Source: Chloranthus sessilifolius
Taxonomy: Eukaryota > Streptophyta > Magnoliopsida > Chloranthales > Chloranthaceae
Assembly (NCBI GenBank): GCA_021018995.1
Contig: CM037598.1
Span: 42,710,685-42,774,684, forward strand
Reading direction: 5' to 3'
Length of the DNA stretch: 64,000 nt
The number at the start of each line of letters is the position of its first letter. Positions within the stretch are counted from its first letter, which is position 1. The translations under genes and the position numbers were made by a program. The notes under the pieces were generated by a model. That model searched no databases and was not told the DNA's origin. It saw only the letters and a program-made list of their open reading frames with translations. This document shows positions 33,640-45,487 of this stretch, piece by piece.

Positions 33640-34905
33640 AAATGCCACCTTTGCACTCTGGTGATCAAATGTGCCAATTGAGCTGAAGACTTCCTGCTCA
33701 AAGCATCCGCCACCACATTGGCTTTTCCAGGGTGATACTGGATGGAACAATCGTAGTCTTTTAAGAACTCCATCCACCTGCGCTGTCGCATGTTCAAGTC
33801 CTTTTGTGTAAACAAGTACTTTAGGCTTTTGTGGTCGGTGTAGATGTCAAATGTCTCACCGTATAAGTAGTGCCTCCAAATTTTCAGAGCAAAGATCACC
33901 GCTGCTAACTCCAAGTCATGAGTCGGGTAGTTCTTCTCATGTTCCTTCAGTTGTCTAGAGCCATATGCGATAACCTTCTTGTGCTGGTTGAGGACGCAAC
34001 CTAACCCACTATACGATGCGTCGCTGTAGATAGCAAAGCCTCCTCTGCCAGAAGGTATAGCTAGCACTGGTGCTGTAGTTAGACGCGTCTTCAATTCCTG
34101 GAAACTCTTCTCGCATTGTTCCGTCCAATCAAACTTAGCACTTTTCTTTGTGAGCTGAGTAAGCGGACTCGATAGTTTAGAGAATCCTTCTACAAACCGC
34201 CTGTAGTACCCTGCCAAACCAAGAAAACTACGGACCTCCATCCTTTGTCTTAGGCTGTTCCCAATTCACAACCGCCTCGATCTTTGTGGGATCTACCGTT
34301 ATACCCTTTGCGGAGACGATATGGCCTAAGAAACTCACTTGGTTCAACCAAAACTCGCACTTGCCGAGCTTTGCGTATAATTTGTGTTCTCTAAGGGTCC
34401 GCAACACCACATGTAGATGTTCTTCGTGTTCCTCCTTTGTCTTGGAATAGACAAGAATGTCGTCTACGAAAACAACCACCGACTTGTCCAAGTGTGGTTT
34501 AAATATATGATTCATCGTCCATAAATGATGCGGGTGCATTCATCAATCCAAATGGCATAACTAAGAACTCATAGTGCCCATATCTGGTTCTGAACGCTGT
34601 CTTCTCCACATCTTCAGTCTTGACCCGTAATTGATGGTAACCTGATCTCAAGTCAATCTTCGTAAAGAACCTCGCTCCTTGCAATTGATCAAATAGATCG
34701 TCGATCCTAGGAAGCGGGTAACGATTCTTAATCGTCAACTTATTCAACTGCCGATAATCAATGCATAAGCGCATTGAGCCGTCTTTCTTTCTGACAAACA
34801 ACACTGGCGCTCCCCAAGGAGACACACTTGGCGAATAAATCCCTTGTCAAGCGGTTCTTGCGCTTGTTCCTTCAACTCTTGCAATTCTGGTGCCATCCGT
34901 CACGG
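33640..34905 (-). pseudogene. Reverse transcriptase and RNase H (element B)
   Basis: RT motifs: [64 protein letters not shown] and the intact catalytic [13 protein letters not shown]. RNase [39 protein letters not shown] and [20 protein letters not shown], ending [11 protein letters not shown]. Frame breaks occur near 34840 (before MSPWGAP), near 34510 (a CTG codon reduced after ASFMD) and near 34240. Catalytic residues visible in the pieces are present. Confidence 0.94.
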
Positions 34906-34929
34906 AGCCTTAGAATCGGTTACGTGCTC

Positions 34930-35598
34930 GGAGCTAAATTAATTGCAAACTCAACCTCTCTAAGCGATGGTAATCCGGGCAATTCCTCGAAATACATCGG
35001 GATACTCACACGACGTGAATATCGGATAGCACATTTGTTTCTTCCCGTTGTTCTTGTAGAAAAGCCACATATCCGCTGCATCCATTCTTCATCATCTTTT
35101 CCGCCCGAATCGCGGATATCAACGGGGCCACCTTAGATTTTTCCCCAAGGAATTTAAATGATCGTCGCTTAGGTGGACGAAAAACCACTATCTTTCGAAG
35201 GCAATCCACACTTGCGCGGTATGCGGATAGCCAGTCCATTCCCATAATGACGTCAAATCCCTTCATATCTAACAGAATCAAATCTGCCTGTGTCTCATGT
35301 TCTTCCACTGCCACTATCACTGACTTGCACACGGTGAGTGCGTTCAGATATTACCGTGGGCCGACACGCCAAAATAAAGTCTAATTGTTCTGGAGTGGCA
35401 CCCAATTTCTTAGTAAATTGAGATCGTATAAAGGAGTGCGTAGAGCCTGGATCTATCAAGGCTCGTGCACTGTAAAAGCAAATGTCGCAACTCCTACACA
35501 AATTCAGTTCACCTATACGCCAAGTCCAGTGTTACTTCAAACGTTTAAAATATGCATGCATACATATATTATTTACATCATAATTACTCAATAATTTC
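34930..35598 (-). pseudogene. Retropepsin (element B)
   Basis: Minus-strand pieces at 35295-35501 (ALIDPGSTHSFIRSQF, with DPG in place of the usual D-S/T-G) and 35006-35332 (KGFDVIMGMDWLSAYRASVD) form an aspartic protease split by a frameshift near 35320. It follows gag after a short gap and precedes RT, the usual order. Pro for Ser/Thr at the active site could reduce activity or reflect the family variant. Confidence 0.82.
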
Positions 35599-35652
35599 TA
35601 TATTTTTCAAAATTCTTAATTCATTATATCAATAAACCACATTCATTGAATT

Positions 35653-36936
35653 TCAATTCATACCTTGGATGACATCATTCGATGTCAGAGCATCGGTCGC
35701 GGTGACGGCATAAGCTCGACCGTGGACTATTGGTCGAGATGATCTCTGTGTTGATACCGATCCTGACCGCTCCTTGCTCTCCTCAGGGCAATTCCTAACC
35801 AAGTGACCCATCTTGCCACACCTGAAGCATGCCCCTGTCTCTCTCCGGCAGTCCTCTGTCTTGTGTGGTTTCCCACACTTTGCACATATCGCGGCCGGAG
35901 TGAAGGATGAGACCCTTGAAGGTCCCTGTGTCACTGAGGCCCCGCTACCAGAAGATCCAGCTGGTCTGAATGATCTAGAAGGCGTAGGTGTTACTGCCCT
36001 CTGGTAGGAACTTGGACCCGAAGATATCGCCGGTCGAGGGTGCGTAGGGTATCTCGGAGGTCTGGAATATCTAGCCCTCTTGTTTTGCTCTGCATCCTGA
36101 GATTGCCCTTGGAATGGTCTCTCTCTCGCCTGCTTGTCTCTCCAAGAAAACTGCTTTTGATTCTCCTCTTCGGCTATGAGAGCCTTGGCCATGACTCCCT
36201 CATACGTCTCCATTTCCCACATGGCGACGTCTTTTTGTAGATTCTGTCTAAGGCCAAGTTGAAACTTTCTGGCTCTCATCAACTCTGTGGCTACATGCTG
36301 AGGAGCAAACCTAGCCAACCTGTCAAACTCCGCTCCATAGTCTCTCACCGACATGGCGCCTTGCTTCAACTCTATGAATTTCACTTCCCATTGGTGCCTC
36401 ACAATTTTCGGGAAGTATTTGTGGTAAAACACCTCCGTGAACTCCTCCCATGTCCAAGGAGTGTGAGGGAATTCTCTTTGTCGATTTTGTGACACCGACT
36501 TCCACCATGGTCCGGCGTCACCATCAAGTTTGAAAGTGGCCCAACGCACTTTCTCCTCATCACTGCATTGTAGTACCTCGAAGAGCTTTTCCATCTCTTC
36601 AATCCATCCTTCCGCCTCTATGGGATCCGTTTGACCCGAGAAGTTAGGAGGTCTCATTCTCCTAAACTCCGCAAATCCACCAGGCTGATGGTGTGGTCTA
36701 GCTGCCTGTTGAGCCAACGCAGCTGTTTGTTGAGCGACGTTGGTAGCTAATGCTTCCAACACCTGCTCCATCCTCTCCTCATTTCTTCTTCTTCCTCCTC
36801 TTGGTCCCACCGGAACCACATTTGGCTGCGAGAGAAATTCTAAACCCCGCGACGTGACCTCTGGCACATCCCTCAGGGGAATCTCTCTCTGTCCTGCTCT
36901 ACCTCCACTATGCCCTCCTCTGAACTTAGGGCCCAT
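35653..36936 (-). CDS. Gag polyprotein with CCHC zinc knuckle (element B)
   Basis: Open frame of 427 codons from MGPKFRGGHSGG. Residues about 95-260 form the retrotransposon gag core (MRPPNFSGQTDPIEAEGWIE, WATFKLDGDAGPWWKSV, FTEVFYHKYFPKIVRHQWEV, FIELKQGAMSVRDYGAEFDR). A Ser/Pro-rich linker follows, then a zinc knuckle CFRCGKMGHLVRNC (C-x2-C-x4-H-x4-C) near residue 372, preceded by a partial second knuckle (CAKCGKPHKTEDC). It packages element RNA in cytoplasmic particles. It is the only full-length element gene in the window without a break, and starts about 110 bp after the primer site. Confidence 0.95.
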   Translation of the reverse strand: MGPKFRGGHSGGRAGQREIPLRDVPEVTSRGLEFLSQPNVVPVGPRGGRRRNEERMEQVLEALATNVAQQTAALAQQAARPHHQPGGFAEFRRMRPPNFSGQTDPIEAEGWIEEMEKLFEVLQCSDEEKVRWATFKLDGDAGPWWKSVSQNRQREFPHTPWTWEEFTEVFYHKYFPKIVRHQWEVKFIELKQGAMSVRDYGAEFDRLARFAPQHVATELMRARKFQLGLRQNLQKDVAMWEMETYEGVMAKALIAEEENQKQFSWRDKQARERPFQGQSQDAEQNKRARYSRPPRYPTHPRPAISSGPSSYQRAVTPTPSRSFRPAGSSGSGASVTQGPSRVSSFTPAAICAKCGKPHKTEDCRRETGACFRCGKMGHLVRNCPEESKERSGSVSTQRSSRPIVHGRAYAVTATDALTSNDVIQGMN

Positions 36937-37022
36937 ACTGGTCTGTCATTGTAAAAACAACAACATTGATCAGTACATAGATTGTGAAAACAATCCTCTC
37001 TAAACCCGTAGTTCAACCTACT

Positions 37023-37040
37023 GTCTAGGCTTTGATACCA
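37023..37040 (-). other. Primer-binding site of element B (tRNA-iMet type)
   Basis: Two bases after the 5' LTR end the minus strand reads TGGTATCAAAGCCTAG. This is complementary to the 3' end of plant initiator tRNA-Met (usual consensus TGGTATCAGAGC), with one mismatch. Confidence 0.9.
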
Positions 37041-37042
37041 AC

Positions 37043-39509
37043 TGTAACAGCCCGGATTTCCATCTCCAGAAATCCGTGCCGTTAGGATCATACTCTGGAT
37101 GATCCCGGATCGATCACACGTGTCCGCGCATATAGCGGAAGCTAGGTGGACACATCCGAGCAGCGGTAGTCTGAGTCAAACAATTTCTACACTAAATACA
37201 CGTCAACAATATTTAAATGTAAAGAAAAACATACACATTCCCAAAAAGGAACCAGGAAGAACCATCGGTGATGGACGTACATCACCCAAACAATGGTTCC
37301 CGATAGTGGTTCCGAAATGGAATGTGGACTAACATAAACTAAATAAACGTAGAATCATATATGTATATACAAGGTGGCCACCAGGCACACAATAGTCCAA
37401 AAGATCAAAAGCAAAACTCGTCTACACTACGTCTGCTCTCCTCTCGCCTCGGCCTCGGGATCCGGCCGATAGTCCGGTCACTCTTGGGCATTGCAGCCTC
37501 AGAACCTAAAAAGATTTCAAAAAGCAGGGTGAGCTACATCATAGCTCAATAGAAGAAAAACCATCTAAATGAATTGAATATGCAGATCATGCTATCTCAT
37601 AATAGAAGACAAATCCAGATCATGTACTCAAAACAAATCAGTTAAAAGCTGGGAACTTTATGCAAGATGTCAGATGTCATGCAGATATATTATCAGAGTA
37701 CTTAAAGTGTGTCTATTTAACTTAAGAAACTCCCGTGACTGTATAGCACGGAGTAAACAGGAATGTCCGATAGGAAACCCCAACCAATCGTCGTTCACAT
37801 GAACAATTGTGAAAGTGCAACAATGCCTCATCTATGGAGTGCAATTGCGCCGAGGATTACAAGCAGGTGCACAAGTGTGCCAGGCATCGGATACCTGCCG
37901 TCGGTGGGGATCATCTGGTTTAAATCATCAAATCACATACATATATACCTCACAGATCAGATAGCAGAAATCAGAAGCAGATTTCAGGATACGAATCAGG
38001 AAACAGAAATCAAAGATAGCAGGAATTTATGATATGCATACATGCTTGTTAAAAGCAATCGAGACGATATAAAATAAACATGAAATCATACTCAAAAGCG
38101 TTTAGGTTGGTTTTCCCTACCTCGAGATCAGTTTATCTTCTAAGCAAATCCAAAGCTTTTTCGGCGTGTCGTGGTTTATCCTATACCATGACGCGATTAC
38201 ATTAAGTGTTAGGAGTGTCGAGAATTACGGCACCACATCCGGGTGTCTACTTTATAAAGTCAAGAGAATAAAAAAGCAGGGTAAGTGATCGATCACCAAC
38301 CTCATTGATCGATCACCACCCATCAGATCGATCACCACCTTGGTGATCGATCACCAACTGCTTATCTCTCTCAACACAGGTCAAGGTTGATCGATCACCA
38401 CCTTGGTGATCGATCACCAACCTCCTCAGATCGATCACCACCTTGGTGATCGATCACCAATGCAATTTCAAAACTCCCCCTTCATCACATCAATTTCTTA
38501 TACAGATTGATCGATCACCATCCTCATTGTAGATCGATCACCACCTTGGTGATCGATCACCAACCCTCCTGTAGATCGATCACCACCTTGGTGATCGATC
38601 ACCAACTCCCTTGTAGATCGATCACCACCTTAGTGATCGATCTACAACTCGGGCAAGAACTTCCTAGCTCGGGGTCTCATTTCCCCATAAGGCTTACTCT
38701 GATTGATCGATCACCAGTCCTTGGTGATCGATCACCAACCCTCAGTGATCGATCACCACCCTATGGTGATCGATCACCAATGACAGAAAAGCTGTCATTA
38801 ATGGAGTTCACCTCCCATCCATTTTTTATCTCCCTCCACTAATGGTTGTTCAATCACCATTAATACTTCATAAATACACCCTCTAAACTATCCTTTAACC
38901 CTATTTATCCTACACAACTCACCTTGTTCGTGGGTTCCTTGAGGTTCAATGACCCAAAAGAGGGTCTCAAACCTAGATCTGGAGCTCCTCCTCGATCCGG
39001 ATCCGTGAGAAGCTCTTCACCGGTTCGGATCAAGGCCTCTCACACCAATCTCAAACCCCAAATAACTCAATCACCTTGGTCTAGCTACTCTAGCTTAGGA
39101 ATCCCTCATCTTCACTCTTGCTAACCCTTTTCTTCTCTCTCAAAGGATCTCTTTAACACTTTCTTAGCACAATCTCCAACCTATGGAGCAATTAGGGCAA
39201 GGGGATGAAGGAGAAGAAGAGTGGAAGTCTCTCCTCTCTTGTCTCCCTTCCTTCCTCTATAAGCTACCTCCTCACAGCAGAATTTATGTTTTGCCCTTGG
39301 TGCCCGCTCCGGTGTGAAGCATGAACACAGTTGCTTCCGCGCAACGTGTTCCACCTACCCTCTACACATCTAGGATCTAGATGAAATTGCACACGTGATC
39401 TCATCTCATCACGGTGCCACATTATTTAAACTAATATAACCCTAAAGTTTTTGAATGAACCTTGGTTTCCGTGCCGGGCACGCGGATCACAGCAGTCGGG
39501 GTCGTTACA
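37043..39509 (-). repeat. 5' LTR of element B
   Basis: 2,467 bp, pair of 27359-29817. A TATA-like CTTATAGAGGAAGG (minus strand) lies near 39254-39267. Palindrome array B3 occupies 38287-38779 with the same site order as the other LTR, about 480 bp downstream of the TATA-like site in the sense direction. Confidence 0.95.
38287..38779. repeat. Palindrome array B3 in 5' LTR of B
   Basis: Copy of array B2: 19 GATCGATC cores flanked by GTG/CAC or TAG/CAC, spaced 19-23 bp. Site cores are unchanged between the two LTRs even where the intervening bases differ (for example CTGTAGATC versus ATCAGATC). Confidence 0.93.
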
Positions 39510-39813
39510 CTTATAGATTTAGTTTTATATTTCAGTTTTGTAAATTAGATCTAGTGACACCCGAAAAACTCCCTTTCTTTCTTAGTTTAGGCTAGAATTG
39601 CCAGATCTGTAGCCAGATCTAGAGGTCTACTGTACACCTCTTAGGTTTTAAATCACTACTCCCTGTGGGACAAACTCTTACTTATCAAAACTTGCTACAA
39701 ATGGACCCTGTATCTTGCAGGTCTAGGATAATTTTTAGTGTGCTGATTCAACCCTCTTTTTAATTTATTTTATTTTCCTTTACAAAAAATTAGCACATGA
39801 AAAATCCGCAACA
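39510..39813 (+). repeat. Element H 3' LTR, part 3 of 3
   Basis: Continues LTR H after element B. CTCCCTGTGGGACAAACTC and AACTTGCTACAAATGGACCC match the 3' end of solo LTR G, and the end ...CCGCAACA is inverted to the start TGTTG. The next bases, TTAGG, also occur at the matching site in the intact LTR of element F (55247-55251). H therefore appears inserted in F's 3' LTR, with its other end upstream of the window. Confidence 0.7.
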
Positions 39814-41216
39814 TTAGGCACCCGATCAACCCGCTTAATGCGGTCTCTACTTATGGCCAAAACAAAAATAACATAAAAGAAGCAAAACTATCCTTCCTCT
39901 TGCCTTAGGGCACCAAAATCCTATTTCTGTCCCTCCATTCCTACCAGAATTTCAGCGGTGTAACAGCACAAATGTGAGGATAGAGGAAGAACAAAGAAGG
40001 TAGAGGAGTAGAGGGGAGAGCCGAAGCTCTCGGGCCCTTGTTGCATTACTGTGGATCCTTGCGTAGACGTGCTTCAATGAGCTTCCAATGGCTTGTATGG
40101 TTAGAACAAGGGTTCTAACTCTTAGGGTTTGATAGCTAAGAGGTAGAGAAGGAAGGCTAGAGGATGGCTCTCACCTAAACAAGGGGATTTTTGAGGAAAG
40201 GTAAGGTCTAAAGAAGGTTTGAGAATTCTGGAATTTGTATGCAAAAGGGAGCACCAAAGGAAGAGGGAGCTTCTTTCTTAACCTTCTTTCTTAGGAAAAT
40301 TTTCAAGCCCTTTCAAAGGGAGGGGTACCTCTCTATTTATAGAAAAAGGAGAGGGTAGGAGGATGATTAGAGGCTGAATTGGTTTATCAATTCGGTAATC
40401 TAGCATCTAAGGTTTCATATGTTTTCAAGAGCTTGGAAAAGTGTGAAGGTTACTTCAATGGTGGATAAGGAAGGGTACAACAGACTAAGTGAAACACACC
40501 CAGGGCATGAAGATGGTCAACAATTCAAATAGAGAAGTACAACAAGTCAAATAGAGAGGTACACTTGAGGGTTGCAAATAGGATAAGGAAGGGTACAACA
40601 GAATAAGTGAAATACACCCAGGGCATCAAGATGGTCAACAAGTCAAACCCCAAAGATGAAATTCGAGCAAAAAACTCAGGGTTACTATTGCTAAACTTGG
40701 CACAACTAATAGATGCGCCAGGCAAAGGTACAGTAAAACAGTGCATGGGAAGTTGCAAGGTTGTGGGGGGACCCACTTAAACTTGGCGCAACTAATACTT
40801 GCGCAAAGCCATTTCTTCCCTGAAATGGCTTGGCGCATGTATTACATGCACCAAATTCATATGGATCCTCCACCCAAAACCCTAATTTTGTCAAAAAATT
40901 TAGAACGCGATATCTTTAGATGTACATCTCCGAATGAGATGATTCTTAGCTTGTCAGAAAGCTGGAGACTTCTACTTTTCAATGGTATATGATTCAATTG
41001 TAGTAGAATATTTCTACTAGTTCCGATGCACCAGTCTTCGACCATTGCCCGGGAAGGTTAGGTTTAGGGTTCGAAAGGGGTTCTAAAGATTCGGGATGGG
41101 TTCTAAGGGATCCAGGGTGATTCCTAAGGTTACGATACCTACCATTAGAAGCTCAGAAGTGCACCACTCTCAAAATATGTTTCAATCAGGCCTTGGGCAA
41201 AATCTGGGTGTCTACG
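39814..41216 (-). repeat. 3' LTR of element F, truncated by H
   Basis: Matches 55247-56594. The part equivalent to 55050-55246 is missing because H was inserted. Its terminal base has changed, so the minus strand begins CGTAGACACCC instead of TGTAGATAC. A minus-strand TATA box CTATAAATAG lies at 40333-40342. The purine-rich AAAGAGGGGTATC just upstream (sense) is the polypurine tract. Confidence 0.88.
40698..40853. repeat. TGGCGCA-N9-TGCGCCA palindromes in 3' LTR of F
   Basis: Three 23-bp imperfect palindromes at 40698-40720, 40784-40806 and 40831-40853. Arms are TGGCGCA and TGCGCCA, with GCGC cores 16 bp apart, and the inner 9 bases are also roughly symmetric (GTATTAC type). They lie about 350-500 bp upstream of the LTR TATA in the sense direction. 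Copies in the other LTR are at 56056-56078, about 56140-56163 and 56188-56210. Confidence 0.85.
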
Positions 41217-43944
41217 ATACCCCTCTTTGGTATCCGATCACTAATGATCGAATACCAAATAGAAGTGACATCTGAAGAGGCCCAAGGCATCACTGACGGG
41301 TCTGTTGTATTCAAAATGAACCTCAAACATCAGCTGGGTAACATGGTGAGTAAAAAAAACTCGGTATGTCGAGAAAAATGTCCGTTCCTCAAGGTTATCG
41401 ATCCCCAAGTGCTTAGCGACATTACTAGGCATAACCGAGATGGAGCGAGTTGCAAAAGCGCAATATGCTGAGAAAAATGTCTGCTTCTTGAGATAATTGA
41501 AGATGTTTGATGCTCAAGTTTCATTCTGAATAAAATAGCTCTATGAGTGAGGGTGATCGACCCATACTTAAAGATAGGCACAAGATAAATGCGCAAAGGT
41601 CCACAGTGTGTGTCCAATCCTATGAGGCATTGATTGCCCCATTTGACCAACCACGGGTGTCCCTACACGAGGTAGGGTTCGAGATATTTGGGTGAACCAA
41701 TCGATCCCAAAGTTAATTTAGCACAACTACCCGAGTGGAGCGAATATTGATGTCGCAATGTTTTTTGGAAGTGTGTGCCATTTTTGATAAAGTGCCCTAG
41801 ATCAACATTACCTAGAGTATCCAACTTCAAATAAAACTGAACAGATCCGGCCAAAATTGGGTGCCTACCGAAGGAGGCGCTCAATCTTGGTCTCCGTCAA
41901 CGATGATCTTATTATTGAACAATTATACAAAAACATGCACTCATCATGATAGATAAAAACAAAGGGGAATGGAAGTCCCGACCCAAAACTCATTCGAGTA
42001 TAATTTACGAGAATAAACGACCATCCAACGGATACCCAGACACAAGGCGTACACTTTACAGGGACATCATACAAATGCAAGTTTTAAGCCTGCACCCTTA
42101 AACGAGCCCTTCGGAATGCATATTTGAACATAGTCATTCGATAGGTAATTTCCTTTTTGACAGGTTGGTTTTAACCAACAATTGACCTTTTTCTGAGGAA
42201 TCTGAAGCTTAAGACACTTAAGTTCACGTGAATCCAAAAACAGAGCGCTCAGCGTAAAGATTTAGCAGTGGAATCAACCTGATCGAAACATTGACCGTTT
42301 GATCAGGATTGACACCATTGCTCCTACTTTAAAGTAGGATCCAAAGATCCATGGTGAACCTTAGACTCAAGACGTTAAATTATCACAGCTGCATTGCAGA
42401 TAAAATATTAATATTTTATCGCATTGGGGCACGCATATGCATAATAAAAAGTGTCACGAAAACACAGATTTCTTTTTTTCTTTTTCAAATAATTATTTTT
42501 TCCAGTTTTTTTTAATAGACCGACGTCTATGGAGAGATGCTTCATTTGATTTGTCCATTGCCGAGAGGTTGCTGACTTCGAGGCTTTGATCCATTTTTAT
42601 GTTCCTGCACATTTCTCAAGAAAATGTTAGTCTTTTTTTTATTTATAGAGGTAACATATGCATCCTAAATAACAGAAGGAGAAGCAAACTTTTACCTTCA
42701 CTCCTTTTTTTTCTTTTTTTTTTAAAGATTTATATATATTTTTTTATTTTTTAGATTTTTTTATTTTGTTTATTTATTTTGAGATTGAAGTACGATGCCA
42801 TAAATATGTACATTGGCATAAAAAAAGAGTGTATATTGTTTAGAATTTTTCAGATTTTTTATTTTTGGTTGTTTTTTCTTTCTTTTCTTCTTTTTTTTGT
42901 TTGATGCCTAAACAGTGAGACGAAATAACGGGTCCCATTTTGAGCATAGACGGATCCGAGTGAGGTTCAACATTTTTTATCGAGAACGGAATGTCTATCC
43001 CTTTGGGTCGAATCAACCTTTCATCCTTACCTCGGGTCATATGTTTTACGGTGCGGCATAAAGATATACCTGATCAAGATCTGATTTGAGTTAACATGAG
43101 TGGCCCAAATGAAGATCAGAGCTCGGGATTGTAACCAAGGGAGTAACTAAAATTTTTCTCCTTTTCTTTTTTTCTTTCACAACATTTTTTTTAACCTTTC
43201 ACTCACAATGCCCAAGACGGGTTTTTTCATGCCCATTGTTGCCCTCTTTTTTACTCGTAGCACCTTTTCAGGTTTTCACTATGTCCATGGGTATGCATTT
43301 TTATCCCAGGCGCCTTTTCAGGTTTGCACCTGTTCCGTACAAACTCGCTGTTTTTATCCATAGGCGCCATTTTGGGTTTTCACCACGCCCTTTTGCTTTG
43401 AGCTTGTATTTTTTTATTTTCTATTTTATTTCCCTTTTATTTTATCAAAAGTCATGACACAGACGTCGATTCCGTCATAGCCGGCCAGATGAAATTCTTT
43501 GATTGTCTCACTGCTTGGCTCGTGCTGACTCGACGGATGTTGTGACTACTCGTGGACCTTAAAGAAGGCTTTATTCAGGGATGTATCTTGGCCATGGGTA
43601 AGGTTAGGATTTTTGAAGATATTCTGGGTTTAAAAGGTTTTCTTGATAGGATTCTAGTTGCCATAATACACTTCTTTCTTGGGGAATTTTGACTGTACAT
43701 GTCCCATTTTCTTTTCTACACATTTTTTTTAATTCTTTTGCTTTTCTTTTCAAACATCCTCTTTTTGGAATTTTATTTTTCTGAATTTTTTTGGATTTAA
43801 TAGTAACTCTTTTTCTATTTTTTTTATTGGTATTATACACACACATTTTATTTTTAAGGGGGGGGGTTGTAAAATAATGGCCGACGAAATGATGGCCTCT
43901 TTGTAAAGTATCCTTGAGCAGTCGCGTATCCATTTCTGTCAATA
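41217..43944 (-). other. 3' noncoding region of element F
   Basis: About 2.7 kb between integrase and the 3' LTR with no supported frame. It is AT-rich with T tracts at 42460-42510 and 42640-42780. A short repeat block is at 43219-43390. Long noncoding 3' regions are usual in Tat elements. Confidence 0.7.
43219..43390. repeat. Short repeats GGCGCCTTTTCAGGTTT
   Basis: Three or four copies of a unit like GGCGCCTTTTCAGGTTTTC followed by ACYATGYCC, near 43260, 43311 and 43365. Similar stretches occur in the 3' regions of Tat elements (recalled). Function unknown. Confidence 0.6.
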
Positions 43945-45250
43945 GTTACCTTATCACGAAGACCTAGGAGTAGAATCGTCGGATATATCCAGTGTTGAGG
44001 GGCTCAGGAAAGTAATCTTCGTCCATAGTGGCGAGGCGGATCGTGTATCCTGGAAGCACTTCTTGGATGACATAAGGTCCTTCTCAATTGGGCTTAAATT
44101 TTCCTCTCGGATCAGCATGAGGGACGGGAAGATTTTCTTGAGTACCGTGTCTCTCACCTTCAAATCTCGACAGTGGGCACGTTTGTTGTAAGCACGTGCG
44201 ATTCGCCCTTGATACACTTGGGTATGACACAAGGCAAGGAGCCTTTTCTTGTCTAGCAAGCTCAACTGCTCAAAACGGGATCTCTCTTACTTCGAGTAAG
44301 CCAGACTCCATGAGAAAGTAGAGCGACTGTACTTCAACTTCAACTGGAAGGACAGCCTTAGTTCCATACACAAGGGAGAATGGTGTTGCCCCTGTAGCGG
44401 TGTGGATCGATGTTTTGTAGGCCCATAAAGCGAATGGTAACATTTCGCTCCAATCTTGATAAGTGACAACCATCTTCTCAAGGATGTGGATGACCATTCT
44501 GTTGGCAGCTTCCATGGCCCCATTGGTTTGTGGCCGATAAGGTGACGAGCGATGGTGTTTGATTTTGTACTACTCACAGAAGGCCCTGATGCACTTGTTC
44601 GAGAAGTTTGTGCCATTATCAATGATAATATCCTTGAGTATGCCAAACCAGCAAACTATATTGCTCTTGATGAATTTCTCGACGTGATCGGTATTGATGT
44701 TTGTGTAGGATGTTGCCTCTACCCATTTGGTGAAGTACTGAATGGCAACAAGGATGAACTGATGTCCGTTTGATGCTTTTAGATTGACTTTTCTGACGAC
44801 GTCGAGGCCTCAAGTAGCAAATGGCCATGGAGTGGTCATGTTGTGAAGATCTATAGCTGGAGCGTGTATCAGACTGGAGTACTCTTGACATTTGTAGCAT
44901 TTCCAAACGTGTTTGCAACAATCAGATTCCATAGTAGTCCAGAAGTATCCTTGGCGTAAATTCTTTTTAGCGAGCATATGGCCATTGATGTGGGCACCGC
45001 ATACTCCCTCGTGAATCTCCTTCATGATGTTTGTTGCCTCGCCTTCAATCAGGCATCGGAGTAGAATATTGTTATATGACCACTTATAAAGACACTCGTC
45101 GCAGATGACGTAGTTTGCTGCTAAACATTGAATGGTCCGTCTATCCTCCCTGGCCGTCCCCTCCGAGAAAGTGCGGGTCTCGAGGAAATTCTTGATATCT
45201 GAGAACCATGGCGGCTCATCATTAGCCTTTGTGGGTTCTTTAATCAATAG
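43945..45250 (-). pseudogene. Integrase (element F)
   Basis: Zinc-binding domain at 45060-44880: EIHEGVCGAHINGHMLAKKN, then KHVWKCYKCQ (H-H-C-C). The core has IIDNGTNF (second Asp) and YRPQTNGAMEAANRM (Glu) near 44530, and FALWAYKTSIHTATGATPFS near 44400. The C-terminal part (43954-44265, RIARAYNKRAHCRDLKVRDT) matches the end of Tat integrases. Frameshifts near 44810, 44640 and 44270 and stops such as that after IRAFCE break it. Confidence 0.9.
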
Positions 45251-45487
45251 GCAAAAGGCTGGCTCGTTCCTCTATTCAATCATGATTGGCTTCATCTCGA
45301 CACCATACGGGATTTCTACCATTGATGCCAAAGTTGCTAACGCGCCGACGAAGAGATTCCTTATCCACGAGACGTAAGAGAATGTGACATCCTCGAAGTA
45401 GGCTATCAAATCTTTGAGGTGTTCATGGTAAGGGATCAATTTCTCATCCTTTGTCTTCCAATCTCCATTTTTCTGGCATATGATTAA

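Larger units (their letters stand above)
27359..39509 (-). mobile_element. Element B: structurally complete chromovirus with extra ORF
   Basis: 12,151 bp, ends TGTAAC/GTTACA, flanked by CTTAT at 27354-27358 and 39510-39514. Sense order on the minus strand: 5' LTR (39509-37043), tRNA-iMet-type primer site, gag, protease, RT, RNase H, integrase, chromodomain, palindrome array, extra ORF, polypurine tract, 3' LTR (29817-27359). It is the best-preserved element here; gag is open and the RT active site is intact. Many pol shifts coincide with CAG/CTG positions and may be sequence error. Confidence 0.95.
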
